DNA of 64,000 bases from Dugong dugon. Lineage: Eukaryota > Chordata > Mammalia > Sirenia > Dugongidae. The DNA is taken from positions 10,723,628 to 10,787,627 of the forward strand of contig CM057481.1 of assembly GCA_030035585.1 (NCBI GenBank). The letters run 5' to 3'. Made by a program: the position numbers and the translations under genes. Shown here in pieces: positions 32,600 to 43,124 of this stretch; within the stretch, counting starts at the first letter, position 1, and each line of letters begins with the position of its first letter. The notes below the pieces were generated by a model. The model saw only the letters and a list, made by a program, of their open reading frames with translations, made no database searches and was not told where the DNA came from.

Positions 32600-34426
32600 A
32601 AGGGTTTCGCGTATGTTTTCTGTAAAGAGCCAGATAGTAAATATTTTAGGCTTTCCAGCCAGACAATCTGTCTTACAACTGATCAACTCAAAGTTGTAGT
32701 ATGAAAGCAGGCATACATAATATGTTAAAAGGGGGGGACATGGCTGTCCTCCAATAAAACTTTATTTATGGACACTGAAATTGAATTTCATATCATTTTC
32801 TTGTTCCATGAAATGTTATTCTTCTTTTGATTTTCCCAACTATTTAGAAATGCACAAATCATTCTTAGTTCATGGGCTGTGCAAAAACAGGCAGTGGACC
32901 TAAGTGACCACCAATGGATGAATGGATAAACAAACCATGGTACATACACACAGTGGAATGCTACTCACGTTAAAGAATAACGATGAATCCGTGGAACATC
33001 TCACAACGTGGATGAACCTGGAGGACATTAATACTGTGTGAAATAAGTCAATCACAAAAGGTCAAATATTGTATGAGACCACTATTATAAAAACCCAAGA
33101 AAAGGTTTACACACAGAAAGAAACATTATTTGTTGGTTACCAGCGATGGGAGGGGGAGGGAGGGAAAATCACTAACTAGATAATGGATGCGTATTAATTT
33201 GGGTGAAGGGAAAGGCAGTGCACAATAAGGGGGAAGTCAACACAACATGACCAAGGCAAACAAAGACACTGGGAGATACACAACAGTAAGAGGCAACAAC
33301 AGAAAATACTGTTACATACACAATCCTGCAATAACAGTAATAACAGACAATAATTTCCGAGTGGATTCATAGGTAGATATGTAAGCGAACAGGTGTGGGA
33401 TGACGTATGGGAGTACATCCATGAGCATATATAGGTTTGGCAGAGGATATCTCCACATACATATCTGTATGTGCTGCAAGATATTCCATGTATATAGTAG
33501 AGCACCCGGGGGCAAAGTTATGAAAACTCCTTAGCCATACCAAACACCTTGAGGGGCTGAATCACTGAGCTTGAGGGTTTAGGACTATAGTTTTGGGACA
33601 CATCTGGGTCAATTGGCATAACATAGTCCATAAAGAGACTGTTCTAAATCCAACCTTGGTGAGTAGCGACTGGGGTCTTGTAAGCTTGCGAGCAGCCATC
33701 TAAGATACAACTGTTGGTCTCTTCCTATCCGGAGCAAAGAAGAGTGAAGACAATCAAAGGCTCAAGGAAACAGTCCAAAGGACTAATGGACCACATGAAC
33801 CACGGCCTCCACTAGGCTGAGACCAGAAGAACTAGATGGTGCCCGGCTACCAGTACCAACTGCTCTGATTGTGATCAAAACAGAAAGCCCGGGACACAGC
33901 CAGAGAAAAATGTAGAACAAATTTCAAATTCATAAAAAAGGATCAGACCTACTGGTCTGATAGAGATTGGTGGAACCCCCAAGACTATGGCACTTAGACA
34001 CCCTTCAAACCTGGAACTGAACACCCTCCCGGAGATCACCTTTTAGCCAAAACCAGACAGGCCTATACATTGAACAGTTGCACTCATGAGGAGCATGTAC
34101 CTCAGAGCAATCTGAGACCAAAAGGGCAGCATTTGCCCAAAAACAATGTTCAGAAGTCAGGAAGGGGCAGGAAAAATGGGTGAATGGAAACGAGGAACCC
34201 AGGGAGGAAGGCAGGAGGATGCTGTCACTTTGAGGGGATTACAACTAACGTCACAAAAAAAAATGTGTATAAATTGTTGAACGGGAAACTAATTTGCTCT
34301 GTAAACTTTCACCCAAACCGCAGTAAAATGTTCAAAAAAACAAAATAAAAACACATGAGAGAGAAAAAAGAAAAAACAGGCAGTGGGACAAATTTGGCCC
34401 TTAGGCCATAGTTTGCTGATTTCCTG
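32600..34426 (-). mobile_element. hAT-Charlie element related to MER1/MER20, split by L1
   Basis: The left part (32600-32897) reads 'ctgtaaagagccagatagta', 'atattttaggctttccagcc' and 'caataaaactttatttatgg'. The right part (34372-34426) reads 'caaatttggcccttaggcca' and 'tagtttgctgatttcctg'. The interruption is an L1 3' end. Confidence 0.82.
32898..34371 (+). mobile_element. 5'-truncated L1, family A, with 15-bp target duplication
   Basis: Perfect duplications AAAAACAGGCAGTGG lie at 32883-32897 and 34372-34386. The element starts near the ORF2 end ('ggatgaatggataaacaaac', 'gtggatgaacctggaggaca', 'gaaataagtcaatcacaaaa'), continues through a long 3' UTR and ends in an A-rich tail (34328-34371). 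It is about 1.47 kb and is the most complete 3' UTR of this L1 family in the window. No ORF survives. Confidence 0.92.
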
Positions 34427-34489
34427 CTCTAACTGGGAAACACCCACGTGAGCGTAATATAGCAACAGCAGCAATGAAAATAATAGCAG

Positions 34490-34910
34490 CTGGTAGTTGA
34501 CTAAATACTTAGGTCAAAGTACTGGGTTTCAAACATTGTTTTAAACACTTCACATAAATTACCTCATTAAAAAAAAAAGCAGCTGGTTGCTGTCAAGTCA
34601 ATTCTGACTCATGGTGAGTCCGTGTGTGTTGTCAGAGTAGAACTGTGCTTGTAGGGTTTTTAATGGCTGTGATTTTTCAGAAGTTGATCACCGGGCTTTT
34701 CTTCCAAGGTGCCTCTGGGTGGATATGAACTGTCAACCTTTTGGTTAGTGGCTAAGCTCTGTAATGGTTTGTGCCACCTCACTGTCTTCTTTATCTCATT
34801 TAACCTTCCCAGTGACTTTATGAGGTAGGTACCATTATTATTTCCATTGCTCGGATGAGGAAACAGAGCCTCCAAGAGGGGCTTGGTGAGTGGAGGAACC
34901 TGGGTAGTCT
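34490..34910 (-). mobile_element. MIR SINE, split by AfroSINE
   Basis: The left part ends 'cacataaattacctcatta'. The right part resumes 'ctttatctcatttaacc', 'tatgaggtaggtaccattat' and 'cggatgaggaaacagagcc'. The two parts overlap in MIR consensus at the insertion point, consistent with a diverged target duplication. Confidence 0.8.
34571..34780 (-). mobile_element. AfroSINE, second subfamily
   Basis: An A-rich tract is followed by 'gttgctgtcaagtcaattct', 'gtagaactgtgcttgtaggg' and 'ggtgcctctgggtggatatg'. It is inserted into the MIR. Confidence 0.9.
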
Positions 34911-35139
34911 TGCTCCAGAGACCCTGGCTGCATTAGTAGGACATCCTAAACAGACACACTGAAGTGGCAGGGTTGCACCCAGTGAAGACAAAAGCAGGCA
35001 ACACTCGGTGGCTGGTGTCCTCTCTGGCATTCACCCACCATGTGCTCTGACCCTCGACAGGAGAGGAGTAAGGCCTGATTAAAGTTGTCAGGTTTTTAAA
35101 ATGACAATTACACCTCCTCTTCTAGTTACAAAGACAACA

Positions 35140-35350
35140 CAACACCAGCTTGTTATGAAAAATTGAGAAAATAGAGAAAAGCTCAGAAAAGAAAAAGAGG
35201 ATCCCCTGCATTTTGCCCCCAGAGTTAATCGCTGGTAACGTTCAGGTGTGTGTCCTCTCGGGCTCTCTCCCACGCTTGCGGTTTCCGTACAGACTGTTTT
35301 GTAAGCTTCTCGTTCATTTAATAGCATATTGTGAACACTTTCCTGGTTAG
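35140..35350 (-). mobile_element. old L1 3' UTR fragment
   Basis: 'gagttaatcgctggtaacgt' and 'atttaatagcatattgtgaa' resemble the antisense old-L1 3' UTR. Weak. Confidence 0.4.
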
Positions 35351-35464
35351 GAGGGACTACGCAGCGGAGGTGGCCCGAGTTTGAATATAACACTAGAAGT
35401 TTGGATTTGGTTTGGTGGGCAGTGAGGAAATAGCAAAGATTTTGGTTTTCTTTCCTTCTCTTTC

Positions 35465-35520
35465 TTTTCCTAAAGCAGGAGAATGGCGTGATGAGACTTC
35501 TGTTTTGTGAGGAGGACTCT
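35465..35520 (-). mobile_element. LINE L2 fragment
   Basis: 'taaagcaggagaatggcgtg' and 'atgagacttctgttttgtga' align with the antisense L2 consensus just beyond its 3' end. Short but characteristic. Confidence 0.5.
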
Positions 35521-35569
35521 GGGACAAGTAAGTAGGCAAGAGGGCTGGGACGTGGCGATTTTGGAAGCC

Positions 35570-35735
35570 CCAGTCCTCAAACTTGAGTAAACGTCAGGTT
35601 CATCTGCAGCGCTGATAAAGGTGCAGTTTCCCTGACCATGCCTGAGACCCTCTCCCAGTGGGTCTTGATGAGACCGAGGAACCTGCATTTTAACCTGTAT
35701 CCCAGGTGATTCTTATGCAGAGTCTGCAGACTTTA
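35570..35735 (+). mobile_element. hAT-like MITE fragment
   Basis: 'cagtcctcaaacttgagtaa' and 'catcccaggtgattctta'-type sequence (cccaggtgattcttatgc) mark the same MITE family as 20845-21015. Confidence 0.6.
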
Positions 35736-36655
35736 TTTTGTACTGAAGATTGGAAGACAATTTTGCAGTTTTGACCAATTTGATTTTTTAAAACTTGTAT
35801 TAATAGATAAAATGCTCTTCTGTTTAAAGTGAAGCAAAAGTCACTGTGTGGCTGCACCTTTTTTCGACACAAAGAAAATGAGCACTGAGGGATTTATTCT
35901 GATCACAGAAAGACGCTCAGGGAGTGGCCTTGGGTTGGGTACACGTTGCTTGGGTTTCCAGCTTCTTTGGGCAAGGAAGAATCTGCTTTACCTTTCTTTC
36001 CTGTGTCCCACGGTGTTTGGGGCTAGCATTGGCAGTCAGGAGGACTTAATTAATTGACTTGAAAATAAGGGCTTAATTCTAAGGTTGAAATACTCACTGT
36101 CTGTGCATTTTTTCTGCTGTGGATGAGTTGCTCAAAATTGAGATTCAGCAGCTCTATTTTTGTTTTTCAGTTACGGTCGTTTTTATTCATCAGGAGTTTG
36201 TTCTTCAGGGAGAAGACTATAAGGTGTGATCCCACGTTTATTCCATTTCTCGTTCTGTTGCTTTCTATTCTGCCCCGTTGTTTCTCTGTTCTTTTCTGCA
36301 TCGTCATCCACAAACTCAGTTCTTTATTTCTCTCTGTATCATAAAGGTATTATGCAGAAATGATGTTCATTACACTGCCATGTAGCCAGACTACTGTTTG
36401 TGTCTGGATGTGGCCGCCCTGGAAACCAGTTGCAACCATCCTGTTTACCTCTCCCAAAGGACACCAGGCTACAGGGAACCGACGTCTTCAGATAGGCCAG
36501 TGTGCCAATTGCTGGGCAGATTTTTTTTCTCTATACATTCCCTATCTGACTTAAATTAGTAGCGTAGTTATCACTTGCAACTGAAAGCCACATGGCTAAC
36601 ACAGAGCTGCACATTGACCTCCTTGAATCCCCCTTGATGCCGTTCTTACCACGTG
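35736..36655. other. unassigned non-coding sequence
   Basis: The 69-codon frame at 35848-36057 was checked and shows nothing recognisable. No named repeat. Confidence 0.4.
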
Positions 36656-36659
36656 GAGC

Positions 36660-36900
36660 TCTTTCTCCTAGTTCAGTTCATACACATTTACCAAAAGTCT
36701 ACTTTGTACTATGGTCTAGGAGTGAAATATTGAAAAAGACTGAGTTTCTGTCCCCCAGGATTTTCAACACTAATCAGAAAGCAGATATGTAAAAGAAATG
36801 TATGCATATCACGTATGTGCAAAGTGTTACGGGAGACCAGAAGAAGACATTACATTTAAAATAAGCACTGAAGGAGTAATAGGAGTTCATGTCTCACCCA
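36660..36900 (-). mobile_element. LINE L2 3' end
   Basis: 'aaaagtctactttgtactat' and 'gagtttctgtcccccaggat' are followed by a 'cagatatgtaaaag' block. This is a diverged antisense L2 3' end. Confidence 0.6.
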
Positions 36901-36944
36901 TTTTGTTTATGTAGACTCCCTTGAAATCAGTGACGTAAAATTAA

Positions 36945-37130
36945 AAAAAAAATTATGTTGTTTTTGTTGAAACTGTACACAGTAAAACATACACCAATTC
37001 AACAGTTTCTACATGTACAATTCAGTGACGTTGATGACGTTCTTTGAGTTGTACGGCCATTCTCACCTTCCTTTTCTGAGTTGTTCCTCCCTCATTAACA
37101 TAAACTCACTGCCCCCTAAGGTTCTTATCG
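36945..37130 (-). mobile_element. L1 3' end (family B)
   Basis: 'tacaccaattcaacagtttc', 'tacatgtacaattcagtgac' and 'actgccccctaaggttctta' match the copies at 6031-6384 and 61827-62030. Confidence 0.85.
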
Positions 37131-37465
37131 AGTCTTTTTTTTTTTAAATTATTTTTTTCATTGTACTTTAGATGAAGGTTTACAGAACATTAAACAGTTA
37201 GTACGCATGTTGTTTTATGATGTTGGTTAACACCGTGACATGTCAACACTCTTCCTTCTCGACCTTGGGTTCCCTATTACCAGCTTTCCTGTCCCCTCCT
37301 GCCTTCTAGTCCTTGTCCCTGGGCTGCTGTGCCCCATTAGTTTTATTTTGTTTTATGGGCCTGTCTAATCTTTGGCTGAAGGGTGAACCTCGGGAGTGAC
37401 TTCATTACCGAGCTAAAAGGGTGTCTGGGAACCATACTCTCAGGGTTTCTCCAGTTTCTGTGCTG
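37131..37465 (-). mobile_element. L1 3' end (family A)
   Basis: A T run is followed by 'cattgtactttagatgaagg', 'gttgttttatgatgttgg' and 'gggaaccatactctcagggt'-type sequence. It abuts a family-B end in the same orientation, as also seen inside 17304-18244. Confidence 0.85.
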
Positions 37466-37975
37466 GGCAGATTTTTGAGCATTCTAGAAAGGTCAGGCTC
37501 AGAAATCCCAAGACAGGCCGTACTGCAAGAAAGAAGGAGCCTCCTTCCAGCTGTTGGGCAAAGCTCCCAAAGCAAGATCCCTATCTGCTCCAAGTGGACA
37601 AGCTTTCTTGAGGCAGGAGGATGACATCTGTCAGGAGGAGCCCCAGTGTCCCTTCTGAATAGGCCTGTGGGGAATTGTTCCTGCATTTTCACAAGAGACA
37701 AAATAATCAGTGGCACAACTGGATATGCAGGCTAAACAAGAGCAGGATATGAGAGTGGAGCTGAAAGGGGTCCTCCACCCATCACCCAAATCAATAATTC
37801 AGGTATTCCAGAACCAGGGTGTGGCTGGTTTATCTCCCATCTCTTTCATGTCATCTGTGCCCTTGTGAATTCTGAGCTTCTAAACCTCATTTCTCTCTCA
37901 AGAGGAATTTGAGCCCACAAGTTGGGGGAAGGCTGGTTGACCCAAGGACTTGGGACCTGTGCTCAGGAAGAGCAG
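37466..37975. other. unassigned non-coding sequence
   Basis: Nothing recognised. The antisense frame at 37405-37716 has no recognisable domain and overlaps the L1 end. Confidence 0.4.
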
Positions 37976-37979
37976 CAGC

Positions 37980-38165
37980 TTGGAGTGGATGATGTGAGAA
38001 GCCCTAGTTCCATCTCTTTCTCACCTCCCCGCCCCCCCCACCTTGCCGCTGCCAATTTGCTGTGTGAGGCTGGGGCGGGGGCTGTCTTACACTTTCCTAG
38101 TGTATAAAACAGAGAGTTGGACAAGATGGTTGCTAAGGTCCCTTGTGGCTCTAACACTTAAAATC
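37980..38165 (+). mobile_element. MIR SINE, diverged
   Basis: 'gccaatttgctgtgtgaggc' and 'gtgtataaaacagagagttg' are followed by 'acaagatggttgctaaggtc'. It contains a short C-rich patch. Confidence 0.6.
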
Positions 38166-38392
38166 CCTCCTTGGTTTCCCATTGTCTTGGTCTTTGGGAC
38201 CTTTCTTCGTCTGTTTATTCTTGTTTTGGTGGACCAGTGTCCTTTCCACTTAGCAGGAGACAGAGTTTTCAGATTTTATCTTGTTTTATTGGGAACGCCC
38301 CTGAGTCCTTCAGATAGAGGATTGGCTGTTCTGCCTGTCTCACTGGAGATACGTCACCTTCCTTTCTGGAGAAGTGGTGTGTGTAATGAAAC
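38166..38392. other. unassigned non-coding sequence
   Basis: Nothing recognised. Confidence 0.4.
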
Positions 38393-38397
38393 AAGGC

Positions 38398-39241
38398 TGT
38401 CTTAGCTTCCTAGGCCGCCATAACGAAATACTGCCACGTGGGTGGCATTAAAGAATAGAAGTTTGTTTTCTCACAGTTCTGGATGCTGGAAGTCCAGATC
38501 AGGATCTTGGCTATGTCGATTCCTTCTGGAGGCTTTGAGAGAGGAACTGTTCCATGCCTCTCTCCTAGTTTCTAGTGGCTGCTTGCAATCCCTGGCATTC
38601 CTTTGCTTGTAGACAGATCCTGACATGCTGTCGTCCTCCTGTGTGTGTGCTCCCCTCCTCCGTGTCGGTCCTCCTCTTTTATGAGACCCCGCTCAGAAGG
38701 GATTTGGATTAGGATCCATCCTCCTTGTTATGGATTGAATTGTGTTCCCTCCAAAATGTGTGTTGCAAATCCTATTATACCGGTGCTTATAATCCCACTT
38801 GGGAATAGGGTTTTCTTTGTTATGTTAACGAGGCAGTGTTAGTGTAGGGTATGTTTTAAGTCAATGTCTTTTGAGATATAAAAGAGCAGATTAAGCAAGA
38901 AGCAAGCAAGCACAGACGGAGTGGAAGATAGATGCCACGTGATCACCAAGGACCTTCTCCCAGAACTGAGAGAGAGAGACAGAAAGAGAGTGTGCGATCC
39001 TTGCTCTAGAGCTGGCTCACTGAATTCGGACTTCCAGCCTCCTAAACTATGAGAAAATAAAATTCTGTTTGTTAAAGCCACCCACTTGTGGTATTTCTGT
39101 TACAGCAGCTCTGGATAACCAAGACACTGCTCCAGTATGACTTCGTTAACTGAACTGATAACATCTGCAATGCAAATCTATTTCCCCAGACATTCACTAG
39201 GGTTAGGATTTGAGCATATCCTTTGGGAGAACACAATAACA
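38398..39241 (-). mobile_element. MLT1 LTR (ERVL-MaLR), split by a second LTR
   Basis: 'tgtcttagcttcctaggccg', 'tctcacagttctggatgctg' and 'gcctctctcctagtttctag' form the left part. It resumes at 39127 with 'ctgctccagtatgacttcgt' and 'agggttaggatttgagcata'. Flanks aaggc (38393-38397) and atggc (39242-39246) match at 4 of 5. Confidence 0.82.
38726..39126 (+). mobile_element. solo LTR nested in MLT1 (same family as 12433-12836)
   Basis: It runs from 'tgttatggattgaattgtgt' to 'ctggataaccaagaca', 401 bp. The 5-bp flanks ctcct (38721-38725) and ctgct (39127-39131) match at 4 of 5, and the MLT1 consensus is continuous across them. It is younger than the surrounding MLT1. Confidence 0.85.
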
Positions 39242-39246
39242 ATGGC

Positions 39247-39842
39247 TTTCCAGGAGAACCTTTAATTCTTGAACGTGAGTCATACTTGCATCCAGCACCA
39301 TGGAAGCCATAGAAGGCTCCCCACAAGGAAGCTATACTGTTATTGCAAGTCTCAGCGCCGCTTGGGTGTAACTTAGGTCGCACCCTGGTGCCCAGGCCCC
39401 TTGTTTATATACTATTTGTAGTGTATCTCTTAGGGGAAAATGCAGAACCTCCCTCTCCCCCGCCCACCATGGGCACGAACTCTGTCCCTACAGTGATACG
39501 TAACATCTTGGCTTGGCTGACCATTGTCCACTCTCACTGGTAGTGCTGCTTGACCTCTTGATGTCCCTGTGTATGTCCCATGGTTTCATGATCTCCCTTC
39601 CAAACCAGACTTACTGTGTTTGTTTTTTTTTTTCATTTTTTGGTTGTTTTCAACTTCTTATTCCTCCTAGTTAAATTCCTCAGAACACATACTGAATATG
39701 GAGTCTTGACTTCTTACTGTTTGGGTTCTGGAGGTCTCTATTGAAGATTGTGTGCTAATCTCTATCACTTTCACTTTTCAAAATTTCTCTCCCTTTTTCT
39801 TACTGGTCTAAATATCAAATATGCTATTGGCTTGTTCTGTTT
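39247..39842. other. unassigned non-coding sequence
   Basis: Nothing recognised. Confidence 0.4.
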
Positions 39843-40920
39843 TCCAGTTTGTTGTTTGTGCCGTCGAGTAGGTTCTGACTCATAGCGATCCTTTGTACAA
39901 CAGAATGAAACACTGCCTGGTCCTGCGCCATCCTAATGATCATTGCTATGTTTGAGCCCATTGTTGTAGCCACTGTGTCGATCTGTCTCCTTGAGGGTCT
40001 TCCTCCTTGCGTGATGTCCTTCTCCAGGGATTGGTTCCTCCTGAAACGTCCAAGGTACGTAAGATGAAGTTTCACCATTCTCCCTTCTAAGGATCATTCT
40101 GGCTGTACTTCTTCCAAGACAGATTTGTTTGTTCTTCTGGCAGTCCATGGTATATTCAATATTCTTTGCCAACACCATAACTCAAAGGCATTAATTCTTC
40201 TCAGTCTTCCTTATTCATTATCTGACTTTTGCATGCATATGAGGCGACTGAAAATACTGTGGCTTGGGTCAGGTGCACCTTAGTCCTCAAGGTGACATCT
40301 TTGCTTTTCAACACTTCAAAGAGGTCTTTTGCAGCACAATTGCCCAACGTGATGCGTCTTATGATTTCTTGACTGCTGCTTCAATGGGTGTTGACTGTGG
40401 ATCCAATAAAATGAAATCCTTGACAACTTCGATCTTTTCTCCGTTTATCATGATGTTGCTTATTGGTCCAGTTGTGAGGATTTTTGTTTTCTTTATGTTG
40501 CGGCGTAATCCATACTGAAGGCTGTGGTCTTTGATCTTCATCACTAAGTGCTTCAAGCCCTCTTCGCTTTCAGCAAGCAAGGGTGTGTCATCTGCATATC
40601 GCAGGTTGTTAATAAGTCTTCCACCAATCCTGATGCTGTGTACTTCTTCATGTATTCCAGCTTCTTGGATTATTTGCTCAGCATACAGATTGAATAAGTG
40701 TAGTGAAAGGATACAACCCTGACATACACCTTGCCTGATTTTAAACCATGCAGTATCCCCTTGTTCTGTTCCAACGACTGCCTTTTGGTCTATGCACAGG
40801 TTTCTTATGAGCACAATTAAGTGTTTTGGAATTCCCATTCTTCCCAACATTATCCATTATTTGTTATGCTCTGCAGAGTCAAATGCTTTTGCGTAGTCAA
40901 TAAAACAGTTTTTCAGTGTC
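39843..40920 (-). pseudogene. BovB-like RTE LINE: broken reverse-transcriptase and 3' tail
   Basis: A 5'-truncated RTE-clade LINE on the reverse strand. The RT palm is recognisable: motif A DYAKAFD at 40878-40898, motif B region VCQGCILS, and the catalytic YADD box at 40587-40598, followed by NIKKTKI. The frame is open for 163 codons (40359-40850) but has an in-frame TAA at 40857-40859 between motif A and the rest. The C-terminal block MDCQKNKQIC (about 40119-40148) and the 3' tail follow. The endonuclease domain is absent. In family terms the protein primes reverse transcription at nicked DNA. This copy is dead. The 3' terminus resembles the AfroSINE tail. Confidence 0.9.
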
Positions 40921-41099
40921 ATGTCCCAAATATTGAGGATCCTAAACTGCTTGTATTTCTCTTGTGAGCTCTATTTCTATGGTGGAATCTCCTTTTTGTG
41001 GGCATCATCTTTTCTTCAAGTTTCATGGCAGCCTTTGATGTACTTGTCTTACAGGACAACCTACTCCATGTATGTGCCTTTGATTCACCCTGTTTTCCA

Positions 41100-41650
41100 C
41101 ACCCTTCATCTTCTCTCATCTGTACTGGTGTTTCTCTCTGCCTACAATTTGTCTATAGAATCCACTCTAGACTCCATAGCATGGCTGATGAAGCTTTCAC
41201 AGTCGGCCCCCAGTCTTTCCCTCCAGCCCTTCTCCATTTCCCTCATAGCTCAGTCATATACCTCCCATCTTTCTGCCTCCAACATACAAGGATCTTTCAT
41301 ACCTCCGTGCTTCTGTTTGCAGGATTACCCAAGGCCCAGACGCCTGTCTCCCTCTTTTCTGCCTGGCAAACTCTTTTTCATCCGTCAGTACCCAACTTTT
41401 ACATTTCTTATTCTGGGATGCTTTCTTCACACCCTGAGCTGCGTCCCTTCCTCCTGGGTGCTCCCATTTCATGCTGTTCTTAGCCCTGGAGAGCATGTCT
41501 TCGTATTGTATCATCATTATTTTCTTCTGTCTTTCCTTTCCAATAGACTCTCTGGTCCTTGAGGGATAGAGCCAGCCTTGGTTTTTATATGCAGGAACCC
41601 TGCACACCTGTCACAGAACTTAGAGAAGCAGCAGGGGTTATTTCGGAAGA
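41100..41650 (+). mobile_element. LINE L2 3' region
   Basis: 'ccctccagcccttctccatt', 'ttctgcctggcaaactcttt', 'cccttcctcctgggtgctcc' and 'ctctggtccttgagggatag' follow the sense L2 3' region. The forward frames of 213 and 161 codons across it are chance frames in pyrimidine-rich L2 DNA, not genes. Confidence 0.72.
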
Positions 41651-41654
41651 GCTT

Positions 41655-41870
41655 TTGAACCAGAGGCTAAAGTTCAATACTGACTCAATACTTAACCAGC
41701 TGTATGGCCTGAGGCAAATTACTTTGCCTGTAAGAGCCTTAGTTTGCTGTTCTGTCAAATGGAATAAGAATATATACTTTGCATTTTGGTTATAAAAACT
41801 AGAGCCAAAAACATTGAGCATGTAATATAGAATCTGGCACAGAGCAGGTCACAGTGTTTATCAAGTGAAT
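41655..41870 (+). mobile_element. MIR SINE
   Basis: 'ccagctgtatggcctgaggc', 'aaattactttgcctgtaaga' and 'agaatctggcacagagcagg' are in MIR order. Confidence 0.8.
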
Positions 41871-42385
41871 GATTGTCTAATCAAAGCTACTGCTCCTTGA
41901 TTATTTTCTCTGAAATCCTTATTCTCCTAGGTCTTTCCTTCTCTCTTTTAGTTTTTCCCTTATCTCATTTCTGAGCTGTCTATTCTTGGCATGGGGAAAC
42001 AGGTTCATTTGTGGGAGGATGACAAGAAGTGGAAAAAAGGAGAAAGGAAATCAAGAAACTGTCTTCATCTGGACAACTGTGATCCACTTTTAACTCAACA
42101 GTTGCTCTGTGATAGACTCCCCAGTCTGGTTAGATACACGTGGTGTGATGATAATGTGCTGGAGTTTTTAACAAATGCACCAGGGTTTTCACATGTGTAT
42201 ACACTTGGAAATAAATTTCTACCAACTGAGTTAGCCCCTTGTTAAGATGCCACCCTGACCAGTCTTACGCTTCCCAGTGATTTTTTTTGTTCAGCATTTA
42301 CTTTCAGCTCCTTTTTTTTCAGCATCACGTATACTTTAGAATCTCTTTAGTGGTAAAAAATCAACATTAATAATAACACTAATGA
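41871..42385. other. unassigned non-coding sequence
   Basis: Nothing recognised. Confidence 0.4.
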
Positions 42386-42387
42386 TA

Positions 42388-43105
42388 GCCTAAGAAGCCC
42401 TGGTGGCACAACAGGTAAGTGCTTGGCTGCTAACTGAAAGTTTTGGCAGTTCAAACCCATGTTGTTGCCAGGTGGAAACCCCAGGTTCTGCTCTGCGTGT
42501 CTCGTCTCAGCCAATAAACTAGAGACCTCGGTGGGAGAATAGAAAGGCACCTGTATTTCATTGGGCAAGGAAAGGAACAGTTGGGGCTGTTGTTGCCAAG
42601 ACTGCTCAGCGATGGCAAGGGGAAAGGTTACTTTTAAGGGGTTTATTGGTAGGATCAACAACATTCTTAATCATACTACACAGGTGCAGTAGGGTTTACA
42701 TATAACTTCATGTATCACATGTTCAGAAAATGGCAGTTAAACTCCACCCAGAGGTGGGGAAGTTACTGTGTATGAGGTATTTAATGAGCTAAAAGGTTAT
42801 CCCTAATGTCAACATGACACCTAAACAGGTTTCTGCCAGTTTCCTCTAGTTTGAGGCAGCAGTTAAGGATAGGGGAACCAGGATTTTAATGCAAAGCTAT
42901 GGAGTGTGCCAAGCAGGCTGCTTGAGGCAGTGGAATATTCCGCAGCCTGGGGACCTCTGTCTTAATGTAGTGGCTTTGCAGGAGAAAGACCTGATGATTT
43001 GCTCCCGTAAAGGTTACAGGCTAGGAAACCGTATGGGATAGTTCTACTCTGTCTCATGGGGTTGCTATAGAGTTGGAATCAACTCAATGGCACCTAACAA
43101 CAAGA
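42388..43105 (+). mobile_element. AfroSINE split by a ~510-bp insertion
   Basis: The left piece (42388-42459) is 'gaagccctggtggcacaac', 'gcttggctgctaactgaaag' and 'gcagttcaaaccca'. The right piece (about 42968-43105) continues 'ggctttgcaggagaaagacc', 'gggttgctatagagttggaa' and 'tcaactcaatggcacctaac'. The head and body are consecutive in the consensus. Confidence 0.9.
42460..42967 (-). mobile_element. probable solo LTR inserted in AfroSINE
   Basis: The left end reads TGTTGTTGCCAGG, which on the reverse strand is a typical ...CAACA LTR 3' end. The reverse strand also shows 'cccaatgaaatacaggtgcc' and 'tttctattctcccaccgagg', resembling a retroviral poly(A)-signal region and U5. I could not find a clean target duplication or a CA at the right end, so the class is inferred. 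Confidence 0.5.
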
Positions 43106-43124
43106 ATAACCTACAGCCATTGAT

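Noticed and set aside
35479-35527. 49-bp coding exon with good splice sites (cag/GAG and CAA/gtaagt)
   Set aside because: The segment aligns with the antisense L2 consensus, so the open frame and splice-like ends are probably chance.
40998-41483. 161-codon forward ORF as a gene
   Set aside because: Overlaps the 213-codon frame in L2-derived DNA. Both cannot be meaningful and neither has a domain.
40921-41562. 213-codon forward ORF, the longest in the window
   Set aside because: It runs through pyrimidine-rich sense L2 sequence, shows no domain, and overlaps another long frame on the same strand. A chance ORF.
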